Notes: generated by a model from the sequence alone, not told the origin. A stretch of DNA of 64,000 nucleotides from DASUCS01 sp041166385 (GCA_041166385.1 JBEEFW010000035.1:1-64000), one strand, 5' to 3'. Shown: positions 37,781 to 45,831, counted from the stretch's first letter. A program made the numbers and translations.

Positions 37781-38130
37781 GCGGTCTTGGCGTCAGTCGA
37801 GCTCTTGGTGGGGGCGTCCTTCTTGCTGTCCGACTTCGTGTCGGACTTCGTGTCGGACTTGGTGTCGGACTTCGAATCGGACTTCTCCGACGACGACGCC
37901 GAGTCGGACTTCGTGTCGGACGACTTGCTGTCGGACGACTTTGCGGTGCTCTTCGAACGGCTGTCGGTCTTGTAGAAGCCCGACCCCTTGAACGTGATGC
38001 CGATGTTGCCGAACACCTTGCGCAACGTGCCGCCGCACGCCGGGCACTCGGTCAACGGGTCGTCGGTGAACTTCTGGACGACCTCGAGGTGTTCGCCGCA
38101 GTCCTTGCAGCGGTACTCGTAGGTGGGCAT
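37777..38130 (-). CDS. FmdB-family zinc ribbon protein with KSDT-repeat tail
   Basis: A 117-residue protein. Residues 1-45 are the FmdB zinc ribbon (MPTYEYRCKDCGEHLEV, then CPACGGTLRKVF; two Cys-x2-Cys pairs). From about residue 58 the chain is a low-complexity tail of Ser, Asp and Lys with repeated KSDT units, encoded by near-identical 12-bp repeats. FmdB proteins are small putative regulators of unknown mechanism. It is coupled to mtnP and divergent from plsY. Confidence 0.88.
   Translation of the reverse strand: MPTYEYRCKDCGEHLEVVQKFTDDPLTECPACGGTLRKVFGNIGITFKGSGFYKTDSRSKSTAKSSDSKSSDTKSDSASSSEKSDSKSDTKSDTKSDTKSDSKKDAPTKSSTDAKTA
37820..37891. repeat. 12-bp tandem repeat inside the fmdB-like gene
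   Basis: About six copies of a TGTCGGACTTCG-type unit run in frame and encode KSDT/KSDS repeats of the protein tail. Units differ at one or two bases, and degenerate copies continue toward 37940. The period is a multiple of three, so copy number can change without a frameshift. Confidence 0.8.
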
Positions 38131-38203
38131 TCGTAGCTCCGGCCGGGGTTAGCAGTCGACTGGTTCGAGTGCTACAGGCTATCCGGAAGGTGCCGTACGT
38201 ACA

Positions 38204-38809
38204 GTGTCGAGCGTGGTGCTCGCGACGCTCGTGGTCGTCGGTGCCTACTTCCTCGGTTGCTTTCCGACGGCGAAGCTCGTCGGCCGGCAGTCAGGCTTCG
38301 ACCCTGCCGGCGGCTCGGGCAACCCTGGCGCATCCAATTCGTTCCGCCTCGGCGGCGCCCGGGCCGGTGTCCTCGTGCTCATCGGCGATGTCGGGAAGGG
38401 CGCAATGGCCGCGGGTGCCGGTCTGTTGGTCGGCGGACGCGGGTTGGGGATCGCGGCAGGGGCCGTGGCCGTGGTGGGACACGTTGCTCCCGTCACCCGG
38501 CGCTTCCGTGGCGGGAAAGGTGTGGCCACTGCAGCGGGGATGGTGGCGGTGCTCGAGCCCGTCGCGGCGATCGCGGGCGCGGTCGTGTGGATCGCAGTTG
38601 CCCGCGTCACGCGCACCGCGGTACTCGCATCGCTGGCGATGGTGGTCGTCGTCGTGGTGACAATCGCCGTCGCCGGGCGGCCGGCGTGGGAGGTCGTGAC
38701 CCTCGGCGGTGTCGCCGTTCTCGTCGTCGTGCGTCATCGTGGCAACCTGGCACGGCTCCGAGCGGGCGACGAACCGACGCTGACGAAGGAAGAGACGAGA
38801 GACCTATGA
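38204..38809 (+). CDS. plsY: Glycerol-3-phosphate acyltransferase PlsY
   Basis: A 201-residue membrane acyltransferase that uses acyl-phosphate. The motifs are GSGNPGASNSFR (motif 1), RRFRGGKGVATAAG (motif 2) and VRHRGNLARLRAGDEP (motif 3), with five or so hydrophobic spans. GTG starts are available at 38204 and 38213. Its stop overlaps the galU ATG, so it begins a plsY-galU-moeA-moaA-moaC run. Confidence 0.92.
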   Translation: MSSVVLATLVVVGAYFLGCFPTAKLVGRQSGFDPAGGSGNPGASNSFRLGGARAGVLVLIGDVGKGAMAAGAGLLVGGRGLGIAAGAVAVVGHVAPVTRRFRGGKGVATAAGMVAVLEPVAAIAGAVVWIAVARVTRTAVLASLAMVVVVVVTIAVAGRPAWEVVTLGGVAVLVVVRHRGNLARLRAGDEPTLTKEETRDL

Positions 38810-39669
38810 GGGTGACAAAGGCGGTGATCCCGGCCGCGGGTCTGGGAACGCGCTTCCTTCCTGCCACCAAGGCGCAGCCCAAGGAGATGATGCCGGTCGT
38901 CGACAAGCCGGCGATCCAGTACGTCGTCGAGGAGGCCGTGCGCGCCGGGATCGACGACATCATCATCATCACGGGCCGCAGCAAGCGCAGCCTCGAGGAT
39001 CACTTCGACCGCAACGTCGAGCTCGAGCTCGAGCTCGAGCAGCGCGGCCGGCTCGAGGCCCTCAAGGAGGTTCGAGCGCTCGCGGACCTCGCCGACATCT
39101 TCTACGTGCGCCAGGGCGAGCCGCTCGGGCTGGGCCATGCGGTGTCGATCTGCCGGAAGCACATCGGCGACAACCCGTTCGTCGTGCTCCTTGGCGACGA
39201 CCTCATCGACGAGCGGTTGCCGCTGCTCGAAGGGATGATCGACACATACGAACGGCTCGACAGCAGCGTGATCGCGCTGATGGAGGTCGAGAACCCGTCG
39301 CTCTACGGCTGTGCGCGCGCCGAGCCGGCGGGAGACAACATCGTCCGCATACGCGACATCGTCGAGAAGCCCCCAGCGGCGGACGCGCCGTCGAACCTCG
39401 CGGTCATGGGCCGCTACGTGTTCACCCCGCAGATCTTCGACGCGCTGGCCCAGGTGCAACCGGGTGTCGGCGGCGAGATCCAGTTGACCGACGCGATCGC
39501 GCTGTTGCTGAAGGAGCAGGACGTCTACGGCTACACGTTCTCGGAGGGCAGGTACGACACCGGCAAGAAGCTCGACTACCTCCGAGCGGTCGTCGAGCTG
39601 GCCGCCCGCCGCGAAGACCTCGGCCCCGAGTTCCGCGCCTTTCTGAAGCAGTTCGTGGCGGACCTCTGA
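38806..39669 (+). CDS. galU: UTP-glucose-1-phosphate uridylyltransferase
   Basis: A 287-residue nucleotidyltransferase that makes UDP-glucose. The nucleotide-binding AAGLGTRFLPATKAQPKEM, the DKPAIQYVVEEA, GLGHAVSICR, FVVLLGDDL and GRYVFTPQIF blocks identify GalU. A short in-frame GAGCTC repeat around 39020-39040 encodes ELELELE. The ATG overlaps the plsY TGA; moeA begins four bases after the galU stop. Confidence 0.95.
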   Translation: MRVTKAVIPAAGLGTRFLPATKAQPKEMMPVVDKPAIQYVVEEAVRAGIDDIIIITGRSKRSLEDHFDRNVELELELEQRGRLEALKEVRALADLADIFYVRQGEPLGLGHAVSICRKHIGDNPFVVLLGDDLIDERLPLLEGMIDTYERLDSSVIALMEVENPSLYGCARAEPAGDNIVRIRDIVEKPPAADAPSNLAVMGRYVFTPQIFDALAQVQPGVGGEIQLTDAIALLLKEQDVYGYTFSEGRYDTGKKLDYLRAVVELAARREDLGPEFRAFLKQFVADL

Positions 39670-39673
39670 CTCC

Positions 39674-40894
39674 GTGATCTCGCTCGAGGAGGCACGGGCC
39701 CACGTACTCGATCGCGTCAAGGCGATGACGCCCGTGCGGGTCTCGAGCACCGCCGCCTACGGCTGCGTGCTCGCCGAGCCCGTGGTGGCGACCGAAGCGG
39801 TGCCGCCCTTCGACAACTCCGCGATGGACGGCTACGCCGTGCGCGCCGCGGACACTGCGGGTGCGCCACTCGAACTCCCGGTGGTCGGTGTGCTCGCCGC
39901 CGGGACCGATCCCGCGACGATCACGGTCGGTCCCGGACAGGCGGCGCGCATCATGACCGGCGCGGCGATGCCCTCTGGCGCCGACGCGATCGTGATCGTC
40001 GAACAGACCTCGCCGATCGATGACGGTCGTCGCGTGCGCATCGATGCGACGGCACGCGAGGGCGATCACATCCGGCGGGCGGGTGACGACATCCAGGTGG
40101 GCGATCTGGTCGTCGATGCGGGCACGAGGTTGACGGCGGCCCACCTCGGTGTGCTGGCGAGTGTTGGTGTGATCGCAGTGACGGTCGTGCCGCGGTTGCG
40201 GGTCGGCGTGCTCTCGACGGGTGACGAGCTCGTCGAGGGCGACGCGCCGCTCGAGCCCGGCCAGATCCGCGAATCCAACCGGCACACACTGCTGCCGATG
40301 CTCGCCGAGGCGGGATGCGATCCCGTCGATCTCGGTCTCATACGCGACGACCGCGCCGCGATCGCCGAAGCGATCGAGCACGCGGCGGCGTCGTGTGACG
40401 CGCTGCTCACCAGTGGCGGCGTCAGCATGGGCGACTTCGACGAGGTGAAGGCGGTCTTGTCCGAACGAGCGGACGACATGCGCTGGATGCAGATAGCGAT
40501 CCGTCCGGCGAAGCCCTTCGCCTTCGGAACGATCGGCGGCACGCCAGTGTTCGGGCTACCCGGCAATCCCGTCTCGTCGATCATCTCGTTCGAACTGCTC
40601 GCGCGGCCTGCGCTCCGCAAGATGATGGGCCACCGCGACGACGCCCTCGACCGGCCGCGATTGCGAGCCATCGCCGACGCCGACCTGCGCCGGCATGCCG
40701 ACGGCAAGGTGCACTTCGCTCGCGTGGTCATCGAGGCGGTCGAAGGTCGATTGCATGCTCGATCGGCGGGCGGCCAAGGCTCGCATCAGCTCGCGGCGAT
40801 GGCCACCGCCAATGCGCTGGCGGTGCTGCCCGACGGGAACGGAGTGACCGCAGGTGACGAAGTCGAGGTCATCCCCCTAACCTGGCCTGCATGA
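39674..40894 (+). CDS. moeA: Molybdopterin molybdotransferase MoeA (gephyrin/Glp-like)
   Basis: A 406-residue MoeA. PPFDNSAMDGYAVRA, MTGAAMPSGADAIV, GVLSTGDELV, LTSGGVSMGDFDEVK and FGLPGNPVSSI are the family blocks. MoeA inserts molybdate into adenylated molybdopterin. Given its position after galU and upstream of a SepX/GlpR-like membrane gene, this copy might also or instead be the gephyrin-like division protein Glp known from Corynebacterium; sequence reading cannot separate the two. The GTG start follows GGCGGACC. Confidence 0.92.
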   Translation: MISLEEARAHVLDRVKAMTPVRVSSTAAYGCVLAEPVVATEAVPPFDNSAMDGYAVRAADTAGAPLELPVVGVLAAGTDPATITVGPGQAARIMTGAAMPSGADAIVIVEQTSPIDDGRRVRIDATAREGDHIRRAGDDIQVGDLVVDAGTRLTAAHLGVLASVGVIAVTVVPRLRVGVLSTGDELVEGDAPLEPGQIRESNRHTLLPMLAEAGCDPVDLGLIRDDRAAIAEAIEHAAASCDALLTSGGVSMGDFDEVKAVLSERADDMRWMQIAIRPAKPFAFGTIGGTPVFGLPGNPVSSIISFELLARPALRKMMGHRDDALDRPRLRAIADADLRRHADGKVHFARVVIEAVEGRLHARSAGGQGSHQLAAMATANALAVLPDGNGVTAGDEVEVIPLTWPA

Positions 40895-41883
40895 CGCGGG
40901 CGCTCACCGACGGTTTCGGCCGCGTCCACCGTGACCTGCGCATCTCGGTGACCGACCGGTGCAACCTGCGCTGCACGTACTGCATGCCGGCCGAAGGCAT
41001 GAACTGGCTTCCCAGGCACGAGGTGCTCACGTTCGAGGAGATCGAGCGCATCGCTCGGCTGCTCGTCGAGCGTTACGGGTTCACCTCGATCAGGTTGACC
41101 GGCGGCGAACCGACCGTGCGGGCGCACCTGCCCGTGCTCGTGGAGCGACTGGCGAGACTCGACACCGATCTCGCGCTCACCACCAACGGCACGACCCTCG
41201 GGCTCATCGCCCACGACCTCGCCGCCGCCGGGTTGCGGCGCATCAACGTGTCGCTCGACTCGCTGCAGCGCGACAAAGTCGTCACGCTGACGCGCCGCGA
41301 TTGTCTCGACCAGGTGATCGACGGCATCGATGCGGCGATCAGCGCGGGCTTGTCGCCTGTCAAGGTCAACGCAGTACTCGTGCGCGGAGTGAATGACGAC
41401 GAGGTCGTCGACTTCGCGACCTTTGGGCGCGAACGCGGTGTGAGTGTGCGCTTCATCGAATTCATGCCGCTCGATGCGACCGGGGAGTGGACGCCCGACA
41501 AGGTGGTGTCCCGCGACGAGATCGTCGCCACCATCGGTGCGGTGTATCCGCTCGAGGCGGCCGGGCACGACCACAGTGGGTCCGAGCCGGCGGAGGTCTT
41601 CCGGTACGCGGACGGTCGCGGCGACTTCGGCGTGATCGCCAGCGTCACGAACGCGTTCTGCGACACGTGCGACCGAGTGCGGCTCACCGCCGACGGTCAA
41701 CTGCGCTCGTGCCTGTTCGCGCTCGACGAGGTCGACCTGCGGGCGCTGCTGCGGGGCGGAGCCAGCGACGACGATCTGGCCGCGGCGATCGAGCGGTGCG
41801 TCGCCGCCAAGTGGGCCGGGCACAACGTGAACCAGGTGCAGTTCATCCGTCCCCGCCGCTCCATGAGCCAGATCGGCGGCTGA
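40891..41883 (+). CDS. moaA: GTP 3',8-cyclase MoaA
   Basis: A 330-residue radical SAM enzyme for the first step of molybdenum cofactor synthesis. The N-terminal cluster motif is CNLRCTYC and the C-terminal cluster ligands are CDTCDRVRLTADGQLRSC. RLTGGEPTVR matches the GGE motif. Unlike many MoaA proteins it does not end in the double-glycine tail followed only by a stop; it ends QIGG, which fits. The ATG overlaps the moeA TGA. Confidence 0.95.
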   Translation: MTRALTDGFGRVHRDLRISVTDRCNLRCTYCMPAEGMNWLPRHEVLTFEEIERIARLLVERYGFTSIRLTGGEPTVRAHLPVLVERLARLDTDLALTTNGTTLGLIAHDLAAAGLRRINVSLDSLQRDKVVTLTRRDCLDQVIDGIDAAISAGLSPVKVNAVLVRGVNDDEVVDFATFGRERGVSVRFIEFMPLDATGEWTPDKVVSRDEIVATIGAVYPLEAAGHDHSGSEPAEVFRYADGRGDFGVIASVTNAFCDTCDRVRLTADGQLRSCLFALDEVDLRALLRGGASDDDLAAAIERCVAAKWAGHNVNQVQFIRPRRSMSQIGG

Positions 41884-41914
41884 CCTGCGTCGTTGGATCT
41901 AAACTCCCGGCCAC

Positions 41915-42421
41915 ATGTCTGACCGGGGGTTGACGCATCTCGATCCGCTCGGCCGCGCCCGCATGGTCGACGTCACGCCGAAGGAAGCCACCCACCGCCG
42001 GGCCGTCGCTCGGGGTCGGGTGTTCATGCAGCCCGACACCACCTCCCTGATTGCCCGGGGGGCCATCACCAAGGGTGACGTCCTGGCCGTGGCCCGGGTG
42101 GCCGGGATCCAGGCCGCGAAGCGCACGCCCGACCTGATTCCCCTGTGCCACCCGCTGCTGGTCGGCTCGGTCCTGGTGAACTTCCGGATCGAGGACACCT
42201 ACATCGAGGTCGAGGCGCAGGTCGACACCGTCGACCGCACCGGGGTCGAGATGGAGGCCCTCACGGCCTGCTCGATCGCCGCCCTCACGATCTACGACAT
42301 GTGCAAGTCGGCCGACCGGTCGATGGTGCTGGGCGACATCGCCCTGTGGGAGAAGACCGGAGGGCGCTCGGGCAGTTACCGACGGGCCCTCGACCTTGAC
42401 GACGACGCCCTCGGCGTCTGA
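41915..42421 (+). CDS. moaC: Cyclic pyranopterin monophosphate synthase MoaC
   Basis: A 168-residue MoaC, the enzyme that turns the MoaA product into cyclic pyranopterin monophosphate. MVDVTPKEATHRRAVARG, LIPLCHPLLVG and TGVEMEALTACSIAALTIYDMCK are diagnostic. It follows moaA after 31 bp. It ends the moe/moa run; a hairpin-rich 195-bp gap follows. Confidence 0.96.
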   Translation: MSDRGLTHLDPLGRARMVDVTPKEATHRRAVARGRVFMQPDTTSLIARGAITKGDVLAVARVAGIQAAKRTPDLIPLCHPLLVGSVLVNFRIEDTYIEVEAQVDTVDRTGVEMEALTACSIAALTIYDMCKSADRSMVLGDIALWEKTGGRSGSYRRALDLDDDALGV

Positions 42422-42444
42422 CGCTCTGCGGTCGCCGGCCGCCC

Positions 42445-42520
42445 GCTAACTTTTGTTAGCAGGATGCTGGACGTCCGACGTCGAACCGTAGTAGAACCGT
42501 AACAACCGCCACGCGGCGGT
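42445..42520 (+). promoter_or_regulatory. Structured intergenic region before the SepX/GlpR-like gene
   Basis: The 195-bp gap 42422-42616 contains GCTAAC-TTTT-GTTAGC (42445-42460), a GAACCGTA direct repeat at 42483-42490 and 42494-42501 (11-bp period, one helical turn), and ACCGCC-ACGC-GGCGGT (42505-42520). GTCCGACGT also occurs twice. The first hairpin could end the moa transcript; the direct repeats could bind a regulator. Confidence 0.45.
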
Positions 42521-42616
42521 AAAGCTGGTGTCCGACGTTCACCGGACCGCAACCCATCCACCATCTGTTCGGCGCGGAGGGTTACGTTCCCTGAGTTCCA
42601 AAGGCAGGCGCGGAGC

Positions 42617-43099
42617 GTGACTTTGTTGGTCCTGTTCATCCTGGCGGTCATCTGGGCTGCGGTGCTCTTGCCGCCGTACCTGCAGAACCGCAGTGAGAGT
42701 CGACCAGCCGACTCGATTTCGTCGTTCCAGCGGCAGTTGTCCGTGCTCGAACGACGCGCGGTCGTGGTCAACCCGTCCCTCCAGCGCTCGACACCGGGGC
42801 GCTCGTTCAACGCCGAGAACGCCGCGATCCGTCTGTCGCGCAGCGAGGCCAAGAAGCGCCGGCGCGACGTGTTCTTCACGCTCGCCGGAGCTGCCGGCAT
42901 CACGTTCCTCATGGCAGTGGTGCTCGGGGGGCCGGTATGGGGCCTGAACCTCATCTGCGATCTGCTCCTCGCGGCGTACGTCGCGATGCTCGTGCAGACG
43001 CAGCAACGGGCGACGGAGCGCGACTCCAAGGTGCGCTACCTGCCCAGCCGTTCGGCTCGCCCCGAGCCGGCGTTGCTGCTTCGCCGCTCCGGCAGCTGA
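42617..43099 (+). CDS. SepX/GlpR-like actinobacterial membrane protein
   Basis: A 160-residue protein with an N-terminal membrane segment (LLVLFILAVIWAAVLLPPYL) followed at once by a basic/acidic stretch (NRSESRPADSISSFQRQLSVLERR), a cytoplasmic linker, and a C-terminal hairpin of two membrane segments (FFTLAGAAGITFLMAVVLGG and LICDLLLAAYVAMLVQ). This layout matches SepX of Streptomyces and GlpR of Corynebacterium, which sit downstream of galU and a moeA-like gene and act in cell division. The linker is much shorter here. The start is GTG. Confidence 0.6.
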   Translation: MTLLVLFILAVIWAAVLLPPYLQNRSESRPADSISSFQRQLSVLERRAVVVNPSLQRSTPGRSFNAENAAIRLSRSEAKKRRRDVFFTLAGAAGITFLMAVVLGGPVWGLNLICDLLLAAYVAMLVQTQQRATERDSKVRYLPSRSARPEPALLLRRSGS

Positions 43100-43134
43100 C
43101 CTTCGCCTTCTTGCGTTGACCAACCCCTCATGCG

Positions 43135-43806
43135 GTGGTTGCGCGGCGCAATTTGGAGCAGGCTGCGGAGGTGAGCCGCCGAGCAGAGCTGCGTGAACTC
43201 GTCGACGGCGCAACTGCGTCGCTGACCGCGACCAACCAAGCCCGCGAGGTCGGTCTCGCCGCGTGCCGGCGGGTCATCCGCGCATCGGGCAGCGCGATCC
43301 GTTCCGTGCATCGGCTCGACGTCGACGAGGCGACGGCGTTCGTCACCGAAGCCGAGCGCGCGTTGCGCGAAGCGCAGCACGTGCTCGAACCGCATCCGTC
43401 GGTCGCGTACGCCGGGTTCCTCACCGATGCCGAGAAGGAGTTCGTCGAGGCGAAGCTCACGTTCGCGTTCGTGCAAGGTGGCGCGCTGCCGTCGGCCGCC
43501 GACCTCGTCGTGATGCCGCAGTCATGGTTGAAGGGTCTTGCCGAAGCGACCAGCGAGATGCGCCGGCACCTGCTCGACCGCCTGCGCGCCGGCGAGCTCG
43601 ACCGTGGTGAGGAACTGCTGACGCTGATGGACGACGTCTACGACGCGCTGGTCACGGTCGACTTCCCGGATGCGATCACCGGGGGATTGCGCCGCACCCT
43701 TGACGCACTGCGCGCCGTACTCGAGCGCACGCGCGGCGACGTCACGACGACGGTGCTGCAGACCCGGCTGCGGGAGGCGATCGAAAGCGCCGTGCCGTCT
43801 GACTAG
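43135..43806 (+). CDS. Translin family protein (COG2178-like)
   Basis: A 223-residue all-helical protein. It matches the archaeal-type translin family in YAGFLTDAEKEFVEAKLTFA, LPSAADLVVMPQSWLKGLAEATSEMRRHLLD and LRRTLDALRAVLERTRGDVT. The EFVEA and MDDVYDAL segments carry acidic residues in positions where TRAX-like members place catalytic Glu/Asp, so RNase activity is possible. A start at an internal GTG (43171) cannot be excluded. It lies just upstream of tRNA-Ala. Confidence 0.72.
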   Translation: MVARRNLEQAAEVSRRAELRELVDGATASLTATNQAREVGLAACRRVIRASGSAIRSVHRLDVDEATAFVTEAERALREAQHVLEPHPSVAYAGFLTDAEKEFVEAKLTFAFVQGGALPSAADLVVMPQSWLKGLAEATSEMRRHLLDRLRAGELDRGEELLTLMDDVYDALVTVDFPDAITGGLRRTLDALRAVLERTRGDVTTTVLQTRLREAIESAVPSD

Positions 43807-43836
43807 GCGCGGGGGCTAATCTCCTCAGTCCACCCA

Positions 43837-43910
43837 GGGGGTGTAGCTCAGCCCGGTAGAGCGCTTCGGTCGCATCGAAGAAGTCGTGGGTTCGATTCCC
43901 ATCACCTCCA
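43837..43910 (+). tRNA. tRNA-Ala (anticodon CGC)
   Basis: The cloverleaf folds fully: acceptor GGGGGTG with CACCTCC, D stem GCTC/GAGC, anticodon stem CTTCG/CGAAG around the loop GTCGCAT (anticodon CGC), five-base variable loop, and T arm GTGGG-TTCGATT-CCCAT. The acceptor has the G3-U70 wobble pair that identifies alanine tRNAs. The CCA end is not encoded. Confidence 0.93.
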
Positions 43911-44042
43911 CAGACGTTCGTAGAATTCACTGACGTGCGCGGGCGTCCACGGCAGTCCGCCCGGAAATGCCGGATGCGATCGCACCGGGATCGGCACGTA
44001 CCGGTTGACTGTCGACCCGTCGTAACCGCGAGACTTCCGCAA

Positions 44043-44438
44043 ATGCACGAGCACTCGATTGAGTTCTTTGTCGCGCTCGAATCCCAGGTTTGGGATGCCT
44101 TGGTCCTCGGAGACGCAAGCGCCGACCGCGAGTTGCTCGGAATCGACTTCCTGGGCGTCTATCCCACCGGCTACGCAGATCGATCCGACCACGCCGCCGA
44201 GCTTGACGACGGTCCAACCATCGCGACGTACCTCATCACCGACCCGCGTCTGATCCGCTTCAACGACGCAGTGGTGATGCTCTGCTATCGGGCCGAGTAC
44301 CGCCGCGCCCGGGGCGAACGGCCTGGCGACCACGAAACGATGTACATCAGCTCGTTGTGGACCAAACGCAACGGTCGATGGTGGAACACATTCAGCCAGG
44401 ACACGCCGGCCGCGGGCGATGAACGGCTCGAGCTGTAA
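44043..44438 (+). CDS. DUF4440/NTF2-like protein
   Basis: A 131-residue NTF2-fold protein: helix IEFFVALESQVWDALVLGD, then FLGVYPTGYADR, LIRFNDAVVMLCYRAEYRR and the closing YISSLWTKRNGRWWNTFSQDTPA, which is typical of DUF4440-like proteins. The ATG at 44043 starts exactly before the first helix; the upstream frame is just sequence following the tRNA. The function is unknown. Confidence 0.78.
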   Translation: MHEHSIEFFVALESQVWDALVLGDASADRELLGIDFLGVYPTGYADRSDHAAELDDGPTIATYLITDPRLIRFNDAVVMLCYRAEYRRARGERPGDHETMYISSLWTKRNGRWWNTFSQDTPAAGDERLEL

Positions 44439-44456
44439 CGGCACCTTCCGGCCGCA

Positions 44457-44499
44457 ATTCGCGCGCCCAGCGACCGAGAAGGTTGGCGGACGCGCGAAT
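44457..44499. terminator. Hairpin between convergent genes
   Basis: ATTCGCGCG (44457-44465) and CGCGCGAAT (44491-44499) form a perfect 9-bp stem around a 25-base loop in the 79-bp gap between the converging DUF4440 gene and the small ORF at 44518. No T-run is present. Confidence 0.45.
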
Positions 44500-44517
44500 C
44501 TCCGCCGCCGGTGATTT

Positions 44518-44823
44518 TCAGGCGACGTGAGCGCGTACGTCCCCGTCGGCGCCGTGATCGCTGTCGACCGCCGACAGGTCCAAGGCGAGCGCCTGCGCGA
44601 CCCGACCGAAGGCCCGTTGACGGGCGACCGGGGGAGCCGTCGGATCGGCCAAGATCTGCGAGACCACGGGCACCAGTCCACGGTGCATCGCTCGGCGGGC
44701 GAACTCCTTCGCGGCGGCCTCGTGCGCCGCGATGCCGTCGCTGGCGATGGCCGACGCCAGGTCATCGGCGACCGCTCGGAGGTCGGTTCGCATCGTCATG
44801 GTGAGCGTCGCGGTATCGGTCAT
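44518..44823 (-). CDS. Small hypothetical protein divergent from LysR gene
   Basis: A 101-residue Ala-rich, helical protein (DLRAVADDLASAIASDGIAAHEAAAKEFARRAMHRG) ending in a His/Ala-containing tail, with no recognised domain. The ATG at 44823 is preceded by an acceptable purine-rich stretch. The frame is open well upstream but that part is antisense to the LysR gene. Its divergent placement 45 bp from a LysR regulator suggests it could be the regulated gene. Moderate confidence that it is real. Confidence 0.5.
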   Translation of the reverse strand: MTDTATLTMTMRTDLRAVADDLASAIASDGIAAHEAAAKEFARRAMHRGLVPVVSQILADPTAPPVARQRAFGRVAQALALDLSAVDSDHGADGDVRAHVA

Positions 44824-44858
44824 GAGATGAAGGTACGCCCGCGGGAGTATTAGGTCCA

Positions 44859-44885
44859 ATGATGATCTATGATCGATTCCATCAT
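44859..44885. promoter_or_regulatory. Inverted repeat in the LysR divergent region
   Basis: ATGATG (44859-44864) and CATCAT (44880-44885) flank ATGATCGAT in the narrow gap between the divergent genes. The position suits LysR autoregulation. If the LysR start is the ATG at 44884 the repeat would overlap it. Confidence 0.35.
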
Positions 44886-45831
44886 GTCTACTGATGTACA
44901 GAGCCAGCTCGAGCTTCGCCACCTGGTCGCCCTCCGGGCCGTGGCCGAGGCCCGATCCTTTGGACGCGCCGCCGATCGCCTCGGCTATACGCAGTCCGCC
45001 GTGAGCCAACAGATCGCCGCCCTCGAGCGGGTCGTCGGCACGCTGCTGTTCGATCGCCCCGGAGGACCGAAGCAAGTCGAGCTGACCAGCGCCGGCGAAG
45101 TGCTGCTCCGCCACGCGGAGGCGATCCTGGACCGGGTGCAGGCCGCCGAAGCCGATCTGGCGAGCTACCACGAAGGGCGAATCGGCCGGTTGTCGGTCGG
45201 CACGTTCCAGAGCGTGTCCGTGAAGCTGCTGCCAGAGGTGTTGCGCCGGTTGCGGAACGACCGCCCGCTGATCGAAGTGACGCTCCACGAGAACGACGAG
45301 CAAACGGAGCTGCTCAAGGGGCTCGATCGCGGCGACCTCGATCTCACGTTCATGGTGGTGGATGAGCCCGACGAGCGCTACGACGTGATCGAGCTGGCGA
45401 ACGATCCGTTCGTCGTGATGAGCCCAGTAGACGACCCACTCACACCTGTGGGGATCGCGGTGCCGGCCGAGAAGCTGACCGGGCTGCCGATCATCGGGCA
45501 GACGCCCAGCTCGTGCCAGTTGCTCGTGGAGAGCGGGCTGCGACAGATCGGCGCGGAACCCAAGGTGGTCTTCCGCACCGCCGACAACAGCGCCGTGCAG
45601 GCGATGGTCCGATCAGGGATGGGTCACTCGGTGATGCCGTTGCTCGCGATCGATCCCGACGATCCGGGCATCGCGGTTCGCGCCGTCGATCCGCCGATGC
45701 GCCCGCGCACGATCGCCATCGCGATTCCGCCGCAGCGTCAGCGGTCTCCCGCCGTCGACGCCTTCATCGACATCGCCCGGGCGGTCGCGTCCGAACTCCT
45801 GCCGGGAACCGTCGGCGCCGCCACGCGTTGA
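44869..45831 (+). CDS. LysR family transcriptional regulator
   Basis: A 320-residue LysR-type regulator. The N-terminal winged helix is ELRHLVALRAVAEARSFGRAADRLGYTQSAVSQQIAALE, followed by a linker helix and a periplasmic-binding-protein-like effector domain (RIGRLSVGTFQSVSVKLLPEVLRRL ... VRSGMGHSVMPLLAI). The inducer is unknown. Starts at 44869 and 44884 are both possible. The divergent small ORF is the obvious target. Confidence 0.92.
   Translation: MIDSIMSTDVQSQLELRHLVALRAVAEARSFGRAADRLGYTQSAVSQQIAALERVVGTLLFDRPGGPKQVELTSAGEVLLRHAEAILDRVQAAEADLASYHEGRIGRLSVGTFQSVSVKLLPEVLRRLRNDRPLIEVTLHENDEQTELLKGLDRGDLDLTFMVVDEPDERYDVIELANDPFVVMSPVDDPLTPVGIAVPAEKLTGLPIIGQTPSSCQLLVESGLRQIGAEPKVVFRTADNSAVQAMVRSGMGHSVMPLLAIDPDDPGIAVRAVDPPMRPRTIAIAIPPQRQRSPAVDAFIDIARAVASELLPGTVGAATR

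Noticed and set aside
37820..37940. Repeats considered as a CRISPR array
   Set aside because: The units are contiguous 12-mers without spacers and lie in a coding frame.
39015..39045. GAGCTC tandem repeat in galU
   Set aside because: It is short, in frame and encodes an ELELELE stretch in a helix where GalU proteins are naturally Glu/Leu-rich; no evidence for more than chance.
40700..40900. Possible molybdenum-cofactor riboswitch before moaA
   Set aside because: moaA overlaps moeA by four bases, leaving no leader; nothing resembling the aptamer is upstream of moeA either.
43902..44765. 287-codon minus-strand frame after tRNA-Ala
   Set aside because: Its product is Arg/Pro-rich without domains and it is antisense to the DUF4440 gene, which has a recognisable fold.
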